DNA of 64,000 bases, taken from positions 52,078,001 to 52,142,000 of the forward strand of contig CP141127.1 of the NCBI GenBank assembly GCA_035236585.1, given 5' to 3'. A program made the translations under genes and the position numbers. Positions 46,802 to 60,508 of the stretch are shown here, one piece after another (positions within the stretch are counted from its first letter, which is position 1; each line of letters opens with the position of its first letter). This DNA comes from Warburgia ugandensis. Taxonomy: Eukaryota > Streptophyta > Magnoliopsida > Canellales > Canellaceae. The notes beneath the pieces were generated by a model. That model did not search any database. It saw only the letters and a program-made list of their open reading frames with translations, and was not told the origin of the DNA.

Positions 46802-49077
46802 TAACACAATGCCAAAATAATGCATGTCCTTAAAAGTCCCCGGGCTCAAGCCCAAATCACATGGAGTCTGAGAAGCTTCCAGACACATCATTCTAAATTT
46901 TAAAAGCCTTTGTATGACTCTTGGCACAATGTCTGATCACTTTAAGTTGTTAGAATCGCAAGGTATGATGCCAAAGCATTACATTTCCTTGGATGTCCCA
47001 AGGCATAAAGTCAAATATGTTTGAGTACTGGGATGTTCTCAAGCACAACGTTCAGACTTTTCAAGCCGTTGGTTGATCCTTGGCACAATGTCTTTGCACG
47101 TTAAGCCCTGACAAGTCCCGTGGTAAAGCATCAAAACATACGTTCCTTGGTAGTCCCGAAGCAACATGTCAAATCGCTTCGAGTCACGGGAAGTTTCTAG
47201 GCCCAACGCCTAGGAATATTGAGCCTTTCAATGATCCCCTGCACAATTTCGAGCGCTTTAAAAGTGGAAGTCCCAGGGCCAAATTTTAAAACCAAACATG
47301 TCCGAGCGAGTGCCTAGGCCCAAAGTTAAATCACTTCGAGTCCTGGGAGGTTGCAAAATGCAATGTTTAGACTTTTCATGCCATTGGAGGATCCTTTGTG
47401 GAATGATGAGATCATACTAGATCCCATCACTATTAACTCCATCCAACTCATCCATAGTATTTGATCATGCTTGATCTTACTGATCGGGAAAGTTCCTTTA
47501 CAAATTTTAGGTTACTTCTACCACAAAGGGTTGATTTCTTCTTTTATCATAGATGTGTCATATTAAACCCTCAATTTCACATATCCTTGTCATTATAACG
47601 TAAATAGATCAGATCCTTAAGGTCTGAGGTCTTCGAGATCATGGAAGTAAGAGTCTTATTTTCTTTAAACAAAAGTTTCTTGCAATATTTCCTAAATTCT
47701 ATTATTTCATATGCAATTAGACATCATAAGCTTTTCGTAGCTTCTTTCCAGTCGTGATTTGGGGCTCAGATGAGTCCGGACTCAAGTTAGAAGTCCGCAG
47801 TCGTTCGACGGTCCAAATTTGATCCGACTGTTAGAACAGGACAAAACCGGCAGAACCGGTCATCCCGCCCTATTACCACCAAGTGGAAATGAGGTGGTGA
47901 CCCGTAAATGGTGAGACGATCTAGACCAGACTGTAAAATCACCATCCTGCATTTCTGCTTCAAATTGGGCCATCATATCTCCGCGAAATTTGATGTTATT
48001 TCATATCTAAGGGTTCTGAATCTATTCGACGGTTCGGATTTTTCATGTGAGACCTCCATGATGCAGATATGGAGGCATTTTCTCTAGAACTTGATTTTCC
48101 AAAGCATTAACAGAAAATCCAATCGGGTGAAATTAAAATGACATAAACTGAATCCTGCACGATACCCTCCTGCCTGATTTGCTCAGAATTGATGCCAAAA
48201 TAAATAAATCCTCGCCGTATGCCATAACACACCAAATAAATCTTGATTTGTCCTTTTCTGTTTATTGAATCGTTGGATCTTGAAATTACTTTGGGGTTCC
48301 AGGGAATTTAGAACAATATGGACGGTGGGATTTGTGAAATTTGATCTGGAATGGAGTGGCTAATTGAACTTACGGCTCTTGGTACTATTTTAGAGAGAGG
48401 AGAGAGAAAGTGGGAAAAACAGAGAGATTAGGGGACATGGGGGAGGAGTTTTGCTCTAATTTTCCAGGGGAGAGTAGGGGATTTCGTGCTGAAGTTGCAA
48501 AAATTTTGTAAAAATTTCAGATTTATTTGTAGGCAAGTTTTTTAATTTTAAATTAATTTTTCATAAAAATATGCTTCTTTCTTTTTATTATTTTATTTAT
48601 GGGCCAAGTTTCCACCTCCATTGCAATCCACTAGTGCATCGATCAATTATTCTTTCTTCCAGAAAATTGCCCCACTTTCTGGGCCCCACTTTCATGTGAA
48701 AAAAGCATTTGGCCCTTTTACTCATAAAAATGGATATTATTTATCCAAACTCGGATTCTAGTGGACTCAATGGTGCCGGAATCGATTTTTCGAGTACCTT
48801 TCTATTTTTTGAGTAAATTCCAAACATTCAAATCTTAAATCTTGGTTATGGATGAAAATGACTGTTTTACCCTTTTGTGTAGAAAATTGAGATTTTTTTG
48901 TTCAAACTCAGAATTTGAAGAAATCAGGGTCGTTTGATTCGATCTTTCATGTGGAATCTGCCTACGATTTAATCTCTATGAAATGATATTTGCTTTTAAG
49001 CTAATGTTCCAGCCCGATCTTTTGAAATTTCAATCTCTCATTGATTTTCTCAAATCAATTTGAGAAAATTGGGGTTC
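46802..49077 (+). repeat. Higher-order unit C copy 9 (2,276 bp)
   Basis: Passenger about 47,404-49,082. Shares ACCAAGTGG with copy 8, has CCCGTAAATGG, and lacks the AACCCTT after GGGTTCTG as copy 7 does. Confidence 0.93.
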
Positions 49078-51362
49078 TAACACAATGCCAAAATAATGCA
49101 TGTCCTTAAAAGTCCCCGGGCTCAAGCCCAAATCACATGGAGTCTGAGAAGCTTCCAGACACATCATTCTAAATTTTAAAAGCCTTTGTATGACTCTTGG
49201 CACAATGTCTGATCACTTTAAGTTGTTAGAATCGCAAGGTATGATGCCAAAGCATTACATTTCCTTGGATGTCCCAAGGCATAAAGTCAAATATGTTTGA
49301 GTACTGGGATGTTCTCAAGCACAACGTTCAGACTTTTCAAGCCGTTGGTTGATCCTTGGCACAATGTCTTTGCACGTTAAGCCCTGACAAGTCCCGTGGT
49401 AAAGCATCAAAACATACGTTCCTTGGTAGTCCCGAAGCAACATGTCAAATCGCTTCGAGTCACGGGAAGTTTCCAGGCACAACGCCTAGGAATTTTGAGC
49501 CTTTCAATGATCCCTGGCACAATTTCAGAGCGCTTTAAAAGTGGAAGTCCCAGGGCCAAATTTTAAAACCAAACATGTCCGAGCGAGTGCCTAGGCCCAA
49601 AGTTAAATCACTTCGAGTCCTGGGAGGTTGCAAAATGCAATGTTTAGACTTTTCATGCCATTGGAGGATCCTTTGTGGAATGATGAGATCATACTAGATC
49701 CCATCACTATTAACTCCATCCAACTCATCCATAGTATTTGATCATGCTTGATCTTACTGATCGGGAAAGTTCCTTTACAAATTTTAGGTTACTTCTACCA
49801 CAAAGGGTTGATTTCTTCTCTTATCATAGATGTGTCATATTAAACCCTCAATTTCACATATCCTTGTCATTATAACGTAAATAGATCAGATCCTTAAGGT
49901 CTGAGGTCTTCGAGATCATGGAAGTAAGAGTCTTATTTTCTTTAAACAAAAGTTTCTTGCAATATTTCCTAAATTCTATTATTTCATATGCAATTAGACA
50001 TCATAAGCTTTTCGTAGCTTCTTTCTAGTCGTGATTTGGGGCTCAGATGAGTCCGGACTCAAGTTAGAAGTCCGCAGTCGTTCGACAGTCCAAATTTGAT
50101 CAGGCTGTTAGAACAGGACAAAACCGGCGGAACCGGTCATCCGGCCCTATTACCACCAGTGGAAATGAGGTGGTGACCTGTAAATGGTGAGACGATCTAG
50201 ACCAGACTGTAAAATCACCATCCTGCATTTCTGCTTCAAATTGGGCCATCATATCTCCGCGAAATTTGATGTTATTTCATATCTAAGGGTTCTGAACCCT
50301 TCTGAATCTATTCGACGGTTCGGATTTTTCATGTGAGACCTCCATGATGCAGATATGGAGGCATTTTCTCTAGAACTTGATTTTCCAAAGCATTAACAGA
50401 AAATCCAATCGGGTGAAATTAAAATGACATAAACTGAATCCTGCACGATACCCTCCTGCCTGATTTGCTCAGAATTGATGCCAAAATAAATAAATCCTCG
50501 CCGTATGCCATAACACACCAAATAAATCTTGATTTGTCCTTTTCTGTTTGTTGAATCGTTGGATCTTGAAATTACTTTGGGGTTCCAGGGAATTTAGAAC
50601 AATATGGACGGTGGGATTTGTGAAATTTGATCTGGAATGGAGTGGCTAATTGAACTTACGGCTCTTGGTACTATTTTAGAGAGAGGAGAGAGAAAGTGGG
50701 AAAAACAGAGAGATTAGGGGACATGGGGGAGGAGTTTTGCTCTAATTTTCCAGGGGAGAGTAGGGGATTTCGTGCTGAAGTTGCAAAAATTTTGTAAAAA
50801 TTTCAGATTTATTTGTAGGCAAGTTTTTTAATTTTAAATTAATTTTTCATAAAAATATGCTTCTTTCTTTTTATTATTTTATTTATGGGCCAAGTTTCCA
50901 CCTCCATTGCAATCCACTAGTGCATCGATCAATTATTCTTTCTTCCAGAAAATTGCCCCACTTTCTGGGCCCCACTTTCATGTGAAAAAGCATTTGGCCC
51001 TTTTACTCATAAAAATGGATATTATTTATCCAAACTCGGATTCTAGTGGACTCAATGGTGCCGCAATCGATTTTTCGAGTACCTTTCTATTTTTTGAGTA
51101 AATTCCAAACATTCAAATCTTAAATCTTGGTTATGGATGAAAATGACTGTTTTACCCTTTTGTGTAGAAAATTGAGATTTTTTTGTTCAAACTCATAATT
51201 TAAAGAAATCAGGGTCGTTTGATTCGATCTTTCATGTGGAATCTGCCTACGATTTAATCTCTATGAAATGATATTTGCTTTTAAGCTAATGTTCCAGCCC
51301 GATCTTTTGAAATTTCAATCTCTCATTGATTTTCTCAAATCAATTTGAGAAAATTGGGGTTC
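49078..51362 (+). repeat. Higher-order unit C copy 10 (2,285 bp)
   Basis: Passenger about 49,681-51,367. Private variants TCATCCGGCCC near 50,138 and TTCTTCTCTTATC near 49,813. Lacks the ATGGAGAAAA-type segment, like copies 6 and 9. Confidence 0.93.
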
Positions 51363-53645
51363 TAACACAATGCCAAAATAATGCATGTCCTTAAAAGTCC
51401 CCGGGCTCAAGCCCAAATCACATGGAGTCTGAGAAGCTTCCAGACACATCATTCTAAATTTTAAAAGCCTTTGTATGACTCTTGGCACAATGTCTGATCA
51501 CTTTAAGTTGTTAGAATCGCAAGGTATGATGCCAAAGCATTACATTTCCTTGGATGTCCCAAGGCATAAAGTCAAATATGTTTGAGTACTGGGATGTTCT
51601 CAAGCACAACGTTCAGACTTTTCAAGCCGTTGGTTGATCCTTGGCACAATGTCTTTGCACGTTAAGCCCTGACAAGTCCCGTGGTAAAGCATCAAAACAT
51701 ACGTTCCTTGGTAGTCCCGAAGCAACATGTCAAATCGCTTCGAGTCACGGGAAGTTTCCTGGCACAACGCCTAGGAATTTTGAGCCTTTCAATGATCCCT
51801 GGCACAATTTCGGAGCGCTTTAAAAGTGGAAGTCCCAGGGCCAAATTTTAAAACCAAACATGTCCGAGCGAGTGCCTAGGCCCAAAGTTAAATCACTTCG
51901 AGTCCTGGGAGGTTGCAAAATGCAATGTTTAGACTTTTCATGCCATTGGAGGATCCTTTGTGGAATGATGAGATCATACTAGATCCCATCACTATTAACT
52001 CCATCCAACTCATCCATAGTATTTGATCATGCTTGATCTTACTGATCGGGAAAGTTCCTTTACAAATTTTAGGTTACTTCTACCACAAAGGGTTGATTTC
52101 TTCTTTTATCATAGATGTGTCATATTAAACCCTCAATTTCACATATCCTTGTCATTATAACGTAAATAGATCAGATCCTTAAGGTCTGAGGTCTTCGAGA
52201 TCATGGAAGTAAGAGTCTTATTTTCTTTAAACAAAAGTTTCTTGCAATATTTCCTAAATTCTATTATTTCATATGCAATTAGACATCATAAGCTTTTCGT
52301 AGCTTCTTTCCAGCCGTGATTTGGGGCTCGATGAGTCCTGACTCAAGTTAGAAGTCCGCAATGCTCGACGGTCCAAATTTGATCCGGCTGTTAGAACAGA
52401 CAAAATCATGAACCGGTCATCCCGCCCTATTACCACCAGTGGAAATGAGGTGGTGACCTGTAAATGGTGAGACGATCTAGACCAGACTGTAAAATCACCA
52501 TCCTGCATTTCTGCTTCAAATTGGGCCATCATATCTCCGCGAAATTTGATGTTATTTCATATCTAAGGGTTCTGAACCCTTTTGAATCTATTCGACGGTT
52601 CGGATTTTTCATGTGAGACCTCCATGATGCAGATATGGAGGCATTTTCTCTAGAACTTGATTTTCCAAAGCATTATCCATTCGGGTGAAATTAAAATGAC
52701 ATAAACTGAGTCCTGCACGATAACCTCCTGCCTGATTTGCTCAGAATTGATGCCAAAATAAATAAATCCTCGCCGTATGCCATAACACACCAAATAAATC
52801 TTGATTTGTCCTTTTCTGTTTATTGAATCGTTGGATCTTGAAATTACTTTGGGGTTCCAGGGAATTTAGAACAATATGGACGGTGGGATTTGTGAAATTT
52901 GATCTGGAATGGAGTGGCTAATTGAAATTACGGCTCTTGGTACTATTTTAGAGAGAGGAGAGAGAAAGTGGGAAAACAAGAGAGATTAGGGGACATGGGG
53001 GAGGAGTTTTGCGCTAATTTTCCAGGGGAGAGTAGGGGATTTCGTGCTGAAGTTGCAAAAATTTTGTAAAAATTTCAGATTTATTTGTAGGCAAGTTTTT
53101 TAATTTTAAATTAATTTTTCATAAAAATATGCTTCTTTCTTTTTATTATTTTATTTATGGGCCAAGTTTCCACCTCCATTGCAATCCACTAGTGCATCGA
53201 TCAATTATTCTTTCTTCCAGAAAATTGCCCCACTTTCTGGGCCCCACTTTCATGTGAAAAAAGCATTTGGCCCTTTTACTCATAAAAATGGAGAAAAATG
53301 GATATTATTTATCCAAACTCGGATTCTAGTGGACTCAATGGTGCCGGAATCGATTTTTCGAGTACCTTTCTATTTTTTGAGTAAATTCCAAACATTCAAA
53401 TCTTAAATCTTGGTTATGGATGAAAATGACTGTTTTACCCTTTTGTGTAGAAAATTGAGATTTTTTTGTTCAAACTCAGAATTTGAAGAAATCAGGGTCG
53501 TTTGATTCGATCTTTCATGTGGAATCTGCCTACGATTTAATCTCTATGAAATGATATTTGCTTTTAAGCTAATGTTCCAGCCCGATCTTTTGAAATTTCA
53601 ATCTCTCATTGATTTTCTCAAATCAATTTGAGAAAATTGGGGTTC
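51363..53645 (+). repeat. Higher-order unit C copy 11 (2,283 bp)
   Basis: Passenger about 51,966-53,650. Has GGGGCTCGATGAGTCCTGAC near 52,323 (shared with copy 13), CCGCAATGCTCGACGG (shared with copies 8 and 13) and a private AAAATCATGAACCGG. Confidence 0.93.
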
Positions 53646-55941
53646 TAACACAATGCCAAAATAATGCATGTCCTTAAAAGTCCCCGGGCTCAAGCCCAAA
53701 TCACATGGAGTCTGAGAAGCTTCCAGACACATCATTCTAAATTTTAAAAGCCTTTGTATGACTCTTGGCACAATGTCTGATCACTTTAAGTTGTTAGAAT
53801 CGCAAGGTATGATGCCAAAGCATTACATTTCCTTGGATGTCCCAAGGCATAAAGTCAAATATGTTTGAGTACTGGGATGTTCTCAAGCACAACGTTCAGA
53901 CTTTTCAAGCCGTTGGTTGATCCTTGGCACAATGTCTTTGCACGTTAAGCCCTGACAAGTCCCGTGGTAAAGCATCAAAACATACGTTCCTTGGTAGTCC
54001 CGAAGCAACATGTCAAATCGCTTCGAGTCACGGGAAGTTTCCAGGCACAACGTCTAGGAATTTTCAGCCTTTCAATGATCCCTGGCACAATTTCTGAGCG
54101 CTTTAAAAGTGGAAGTCCCAGGGCCAAATTTTAAAACCAAACATGTCCGAGCGAGTGCCTAGGCCCAAAGTTAAATCACTTCGAGTCCTGGGAGGTTGCA
54201 AAATGCAATGTTTAGACTTTTCATGCCATTGGAGGATCCTTTGTGGAATGATGAGATCATACTAGATCCCATCACTATTAACTCCATCCAACTCATCCAT
54301 AGTATTTGATCATGCTTGATCTTACCGATCGAGAAAGTTCCTTTACAAATTTTAGGTTACTTCTACCACAAAGGGTTGATTTCTTCTTTTATCATAGATG
54401 TGTCATATTAAACCCTCAATTTCACATATCCTTGTCATTATAACGTAAATAGATCAGATCCTTAAGGTCTGAGGTCTTCGAGATCATGGAAGTAAGAGTC
54501 TTATTTTCTTTAAACAAAAGTTTCTTGCAATATTTCCTAAATTCTATTATTTCATATGCAATTAGACATCATAAGCTTTTCGTAGCTTCTTTCCAGTCGT
54601 GATTTGGGGCTCAGATGAGTCCGGACTCAAGTTAGAAGTCCGCAGTCGTTCGACAGTCCAAATTTGATCAGGCTGTTAGAACAGGACAAAACCGGTCATC
54701 CCGCCCTATTACCACCAGTGGAAATGAGGTGGTGACCTGTAAATGGTGAGACGATCTAGACCAGACTGTAAAATCACCATCCTGCATTTCTGCTTCAAAT
54801 TGGGTCATCATATCTCCGCGAAATTTGATGTTATTTCATATCTAAGGGTTCTGAACCCTTTTGAATCTATTCGACGGTTCGGATTTTTCATGTGAGACCT
54901 CCATGATGCAGATATGGAGGCATTTTCTCTAGAACTTGATTTTCCAAAGCATTAACATAAAATCCAATCGGGTGAAATTAAAATGTATAAAAATGACATA
55001 AACTGAATCCCGCACGATACCCTCCTGCCTGATTTGCTCAGAATTGATGCCAAAATAAATAAATCCTCGCCGTATGCCATAACACACCAAATAAATCTTG
55101 ATTTGTCCTTTTCTGTTTATTGAATCGTTGGATCTTGAAATTACTTTGGGGTTCCAGGGAATTTAGAACAATATGGACGGTGGGATTTGTGAAATTTGAT
55201 CTGGAATGGAGTGGCTAATTGAACTTACGGCTCTTGGTACTATTTTAGAGAGAGGAGAGAGAAAGTGGGAAAAACAGAGAGATTAGGGGACATGGGGGAG
55301 GAGTTTTGCTCTAATTTTCCAGGGGAGAGTAGGGGATTTCGTGCTGAAGTTGCAAAAATTTTGTAAAAATTTCAGATTTATTTGTAGGCAAGTTTTTTAA
55401 TTTTAAATTAATTTTTCATAAAAATATGCTTCTTTCTTTTTATTATTTTATTTATGGGCCAAGTTTCCACCTCCATTGCAATCCACTAGTGCATCGATCA
55501 ATTATTCTTTCTTCCGGAAAATTGCCCCACTTTCTCGGGCCCCACTTTCATGTGAAAAAGCATTTGGCCCTTTTACTCATAAAAATGGAGAAAATGGATA
55601 TTATTTATCCAAACTCGGATTCTAGTGGACTCAATGGTGCCGAAATCGATTTTTCGAGTACCTTTCTATTTTTTGAGTAAATTCCAAACATTCAAATCTT
55701 AAATCTTGGTTATGGATGAAAATGACTGTTTTACCCTTTTGTGTAGAAAATTGAGATGTTTTTGTTCAAACTCAAAATTTGAAGAAATCAGGGTCGTTTG
55801 ATTCGATCTTTCATGTGGAATCTGCCTACGATTTAATCTCTATGAAATGATATTTGCTTTTAAGCTAATGTTCCAGCCCGATCTTTTGAAATTTCAATCT
55901 GTCATTGATTTTCTCAAATCAATTTGAGAAAATTGGGGTTC
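53646..55941 (+). repeat. Higher-order unit C copy 12 (2,296 bp)
   Basis: Passenger about 54,249-55,946. Private changes include CTTTCTCGGGCCCC near 55,531 and GAGATGTTTTTG near 55,753. Missing CGGCGGAA at the ACCGGTCATCC site. Confidence 0.93.
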
Positions 55942-58223
55942 TAACACAATGCCAAAATAATGCATGTCCTTAAAAGTCCCCGGGCTCAAGCCCAAATCAC
56001 ATGGAGTCTGAGAAGCTTCCAGACACATCATTCTAAATTTTAAAAGCCTTTGTATGACTCTTGGCACAATGTCTGATCACTTTAAGTTGTTAGAATCGCA
56101 AGGTATGATGCCAAAGCATTACATTTCCTTGGATGTCCCAAGGCATAAAGTCAAATATGTTTGAGTACTGGGATGTTCTCAAGCACAACGTTCAGACTTT
56201 TCAAGCCGTTGGTTGATCCTTGGCACAATGTCTTTGCACGTTAAGCCCTGACAAGTCCCGTGGTAAAGCATCAAAACATACGTTCCTTGGTAGTCCCGAA
56301 GCAACATGTCAAATCGCTTCGAGTCACGGGAAGTTTCCAGGCACAACGTCTAGGAATTTTGAGCCTTTCAATGATCCCTGGCACAATTTCTGAGCGCTTT
56401 AAAAGTGGAAGTCCCAGGGCCAAATTTTAAAACCAAACATGTCCGAGCGAGTGCCTAGGCCCAAAGTTAAATCACTTCGAGTCCTGGGAGGTTGCAAAAT
56501 GCAATGTTTAGACTTTTCATGCCATTGGAGGATCCTTTGTGGAATGATGAGATCATACTAGATCCCATCACTATTAACTCCATCCAACTCATCCATAGTA
56601 TTTGATCATGCTTGATCTTACTGATCGGGAAAGTTCCTTTACAAATTTTAGGTTACTTCTACCACAAAGGGTTGATTTCTTCTTTTATCATAGATGTGTC
56701 ATATTAAACCCTCAATTTCACATATCCTTGTCATTATAACGTAAATAGATCGAATCCTTAAGGTCTGAGGTCTTCGAGATCATGGAAGTAAGAGTCTTAT
56801 TTTCTTTAAACAAAAGTTTCTTGCAATATTTCCTAAATTCTATTATTTCATATGCAATTAGACATCATAAGCTTTTCGTAGCTTCTTTCCAGCCGTGATT
56901 TGGGGCTCGATGAGTCCTGACTCAAGTTAGAAGTCCGCAATGCTCGACGGTCCAAATTTGATCCGCTGTTAGAACAGACAAAACCGCGGAACCGGTCATC
57001 CCGCCCTATTACCACCAAGTGGAAATGAGGTGGTGACATGTAAATGGTGAGACGATCTAGACCAGACTGTAAAATCACCATCCTGCATTTCTGCTTCAAA
57101 TTGGGCCATCATATCTCCGCGAAATTTGATGTTATTTCATATCTAAGGGTTCTGAATCTATTCGACGGTTCGGATTTTTCATGTGAGACCTCCATGATGC
57201 AGATATGGAGGCATTTTCTGTAGAACTTGATTTTCCAAAGCATTAACAGAAAATCCAATCCGGTGAAATTAAAATGACATAAACTGAATCCTGCACGATA
57301 CCCTCCTGCCTGATTTGCCCAGAATTGATGCCAAAATAAATAAATCCTCGCCGTATGCCATAACACACCAAATAAATCTTGATTTGTCCTTTTCTGTTTA
57401 TTGAATCGTTGGATCTTGAAATTACATTGGGGTTCCAGGGAATTTAGAGCAATATGGGCGGTGCGATTTGTGAAATTTGATCTGGAATGGAGTGGCTAAT
57501 TGAACTTACGGCTCCTGGTACTATTTTAGAGAGAGGAGAGAGAAAGTGGGAAAAACAGAGAGATTAGGGGACATGGGAGAGGAGTTTTGCTCTAATTTTC
57601 CAGGGGAGAGTAGGGGATTTCGTGCTGAAGTTGCAAAAATTTTGTAAAAATTTCAGATTTATTTGTAGGCAAGTTTTTTAATTTTAAATTAATTTTTCAT
57701 AAAAATATGCTTCTTTCTTTTTATTATTTTATTTATGGGCCGAGTTTCCACCTACATTGAAATCTACTAGTGCATCGATCAATTATTCTTTCTTCCAGAA
57801 AATTGCCCCACTTTCTGGGCCCCACTTTCATGTGAAAAAAGCATTTGGCCCTTTTACTCATAAAAATGGAGAAAATTGGATATTATTTATCCAAACTCCG
57901 ATTCTAGTGTACTCAATGGTGCCGGAATCGATTTTTCGAGTACCTTTCTATTTTTTGAGTAAATTCCAAACATTCAAATCTTAAATCTTGGTTATGGATG
58001 AAAATGACTGTTTTACCCTTTTGTGTAGAAAATTGAGATTTTTTTGTTCAAACTCATAATTTAAAGAAATCAGGGTCGTTTGATTCGATCTTTCATGTGG
58101 AATCTGCCTACGATTTAATCTCTATGAAATGATATTTGCTTTTAAGCTAATGTTCCAGCCCGATCTTTTGAAATTTCAATCTCTCATTGATTTTCTCAAA
58201 TCAATTTGAGAAAATTGGGGTTC
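55942..58223 (+). repeat. Higher-order unit C copy 13 (2,282 bp, mosaic)
   Basis: Passenger about 56,545-58,228. Combines variants of copy 11 (GCTCGATGAGTCCTGAC), copy 0 (AATCCGGTG, GCCCAGAATTG, TTACATTGGGG, GGGCGGTGCG at 57,255-57,470) and copy 5 (CCGAGTTTCCACCTACATTG near 57,740). Confidence 0.93.
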
Positions 58224-60508
58224 TAACACAATGCCAAAATAATGCATGTCCTTAAAAGTCCCCGGGCTCAAGCCCAAATCACATGGAGTCTGAGAAGCTT
58301 CCAGACACATCATTCTAAATTTTAAAAGCCTTTGTATGACTCTTGGCACAATGTCTGATCACTTTAAGTTGTTAGAATCGCAAGGTATGATGCCAAAGCA
58401 TTACATTTCCTTGGATGTCCCAAGGCATAAAGTCAAATATGTTTGAGTACTGGGATGTTCTCAAGCACAACGTTCAGACTTTTCATGCCGTTGGTTGATC
58501 CTTGGCACAATGTCTTTGCACGTTAAGCCCTGACAAGTCCCGTGGTAAAGCATCAAAACATACGTTCCTTGGTAGTCCCGAAGCAACATGTCAAATCGCT
58601 TCGAGTCACGGGAAGTTTCCTGTGCACAACGTCTAAGAATTTTGAGCCTTTCAATGATCCCTGCACAATTTCTGAGCGCTTTAAAAGTGGAAGTCCCAGG
58701 GCCAAATTTTAAAACCAAACATGTCCGAGCGAGTGCCTAGGCCCAAAGTTAAATCACTTCGAGTCCTGGGAGGTTGCAAAATGCAATGTTTAGACTTTTC
58801 ATGCCATTGGAGGATCCTTTGTGGAATGATGAGATCATACTAGATCCCATCACTATTAACTCCATCCAACTCATCCATAGTATTTGATCATGCTTGATCT
58901 TACCGATCGAGAAAGTTCCTTTACAAATTTTAGGTTACTTCTACCACAAAGGGTTGATTTCTTCTTTTATCATAGATGTGTCATATTAAACCCTCAATTT
59001 CACATATCCTTGTCATTATAACGTAAATAGATCGATCCTTAAGGTCTGAGGTCTTCGAGATCATGGAAGTAAGAGTCTTATTTTCTTTAAACAAAAGTTT
59101 CTTGCAATATTTCCTAAATTCTATTATTTCATATGCAATTAGACATCATAAGCTTTTCGTAGCTTCTTTCCAGTCGTGATTTGGGGCTCAGATGAGTCCG
59201 GACTCAAGTTAGAAGTCCGCAGTCGTTCGACGGTCCAAATTTGATCTGGCTGTTAGAACAGGACAAAACCGGTCATCCCGCCCTATTACCACCAGTGGAA
59301 ATGAGGTGGTGACCTGTAAATGGTGAGACGATCTAGACCAGACTGTAAAATCACCATCCTGCATTTCTGCTTCAAATTGGGCCATCATATCTCCGCGAAA
59401 TTTGATGTTATTTCATATCTAAGGGTTCTGAACCCTTTTGAATCTATTCGACGGTTCGGATTTTTCATGTGAGACCTCCATGATGCAGATATGGAGGCAT
59501 TTTCTCTAGAACTTGATTTTCCAAAGCATTAACAGAAAATCCAATCGGGTGAAATTAAAATGACATAAACTGAATCCTGCACGATACCCTCCTGCCTGAT
59601 TTGCTCAGAATTGATGCCAAAATAAATAAATCCTCGCCGTATGCCATAACACACCAAATAAATCTTGATTTGTCCTTTTCTGTTTATTGAATTCTTCCCG
59701 CATGAAATTACTTTGGGGTTCCAGGGAATTTAGAACAATATGGACGGTGGGATTTGTGAAATTTGATCTGGAATGGAGTGGCTAATTGAACTTACGGCTC
59801 TTGGTACTATTTTAGAGAGAGGAGAGAGAAAGTGGGAAAACAAGAGAGATTAGGGGACATGGGGGAGGAGTTTTGCGCTAATTTTCCAGGGGAGAGCAGG
59901 GGATTTCTTGTTGAAGTTGCAAAAATTTTGTAAAAATTTCAGATTTATTTGTAGGTAAGTTTTTTATTTTTAAATTAATTTTTCATAAAAATATGCTTCT
60001 TTGTTTTTATTATTTTATTTATGGGCCAAGTTTCCACCTCCATTGCAATCCACTAGTGCATCGATCAATTATTCTTTCTTCCAGAAAATTGCCCCACTTT
60101 CTGGGCCCCACTTTCATGTGAAAAAGCATTTGGCCCTTTTACTCATAAAAATGGAGAAAAATGGATATTATTTATCCAAACTCGGATTCTAGTGGACTCA
60201 ATGGTGCCGTAATCGATTTTTCGAGTACCTTTCTATTTTTTGAGTAAATTCCAAACATTCAAATCTTAAATCTTGGTTATGGATGAAAATGACTGTTTTA
60301 CCCTTTTGTGTAGAAAATTGAGATTTTTTTGTTCAAACTCATAATTTAAAGAAATCAGGGTCGTTTGATTCGATCTTTCATGTGGAATCTGCCTACGATT
60401 TAATCTCTATGAAATGATATTTGCTTTTAAGCTAATGTTCCAGCCCGATCTTTTGAAATTTCAATCTCTCATTGATTTTCTCAAATCAATTTGAGAAAAT
60501 TGGGGTTC
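58224..60508 (+). repeat. Higher-order unit C copy 14 (2,285 bp)
   Basis: Passenger about 58,827-60,513. Private GAATTCTTCCCGCATG near 59,689 where other copies have GAATCGTTGGATCTTG, and GTAGGTAAGTTTTTTATTT near 59,952. Confidence 0.93.
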
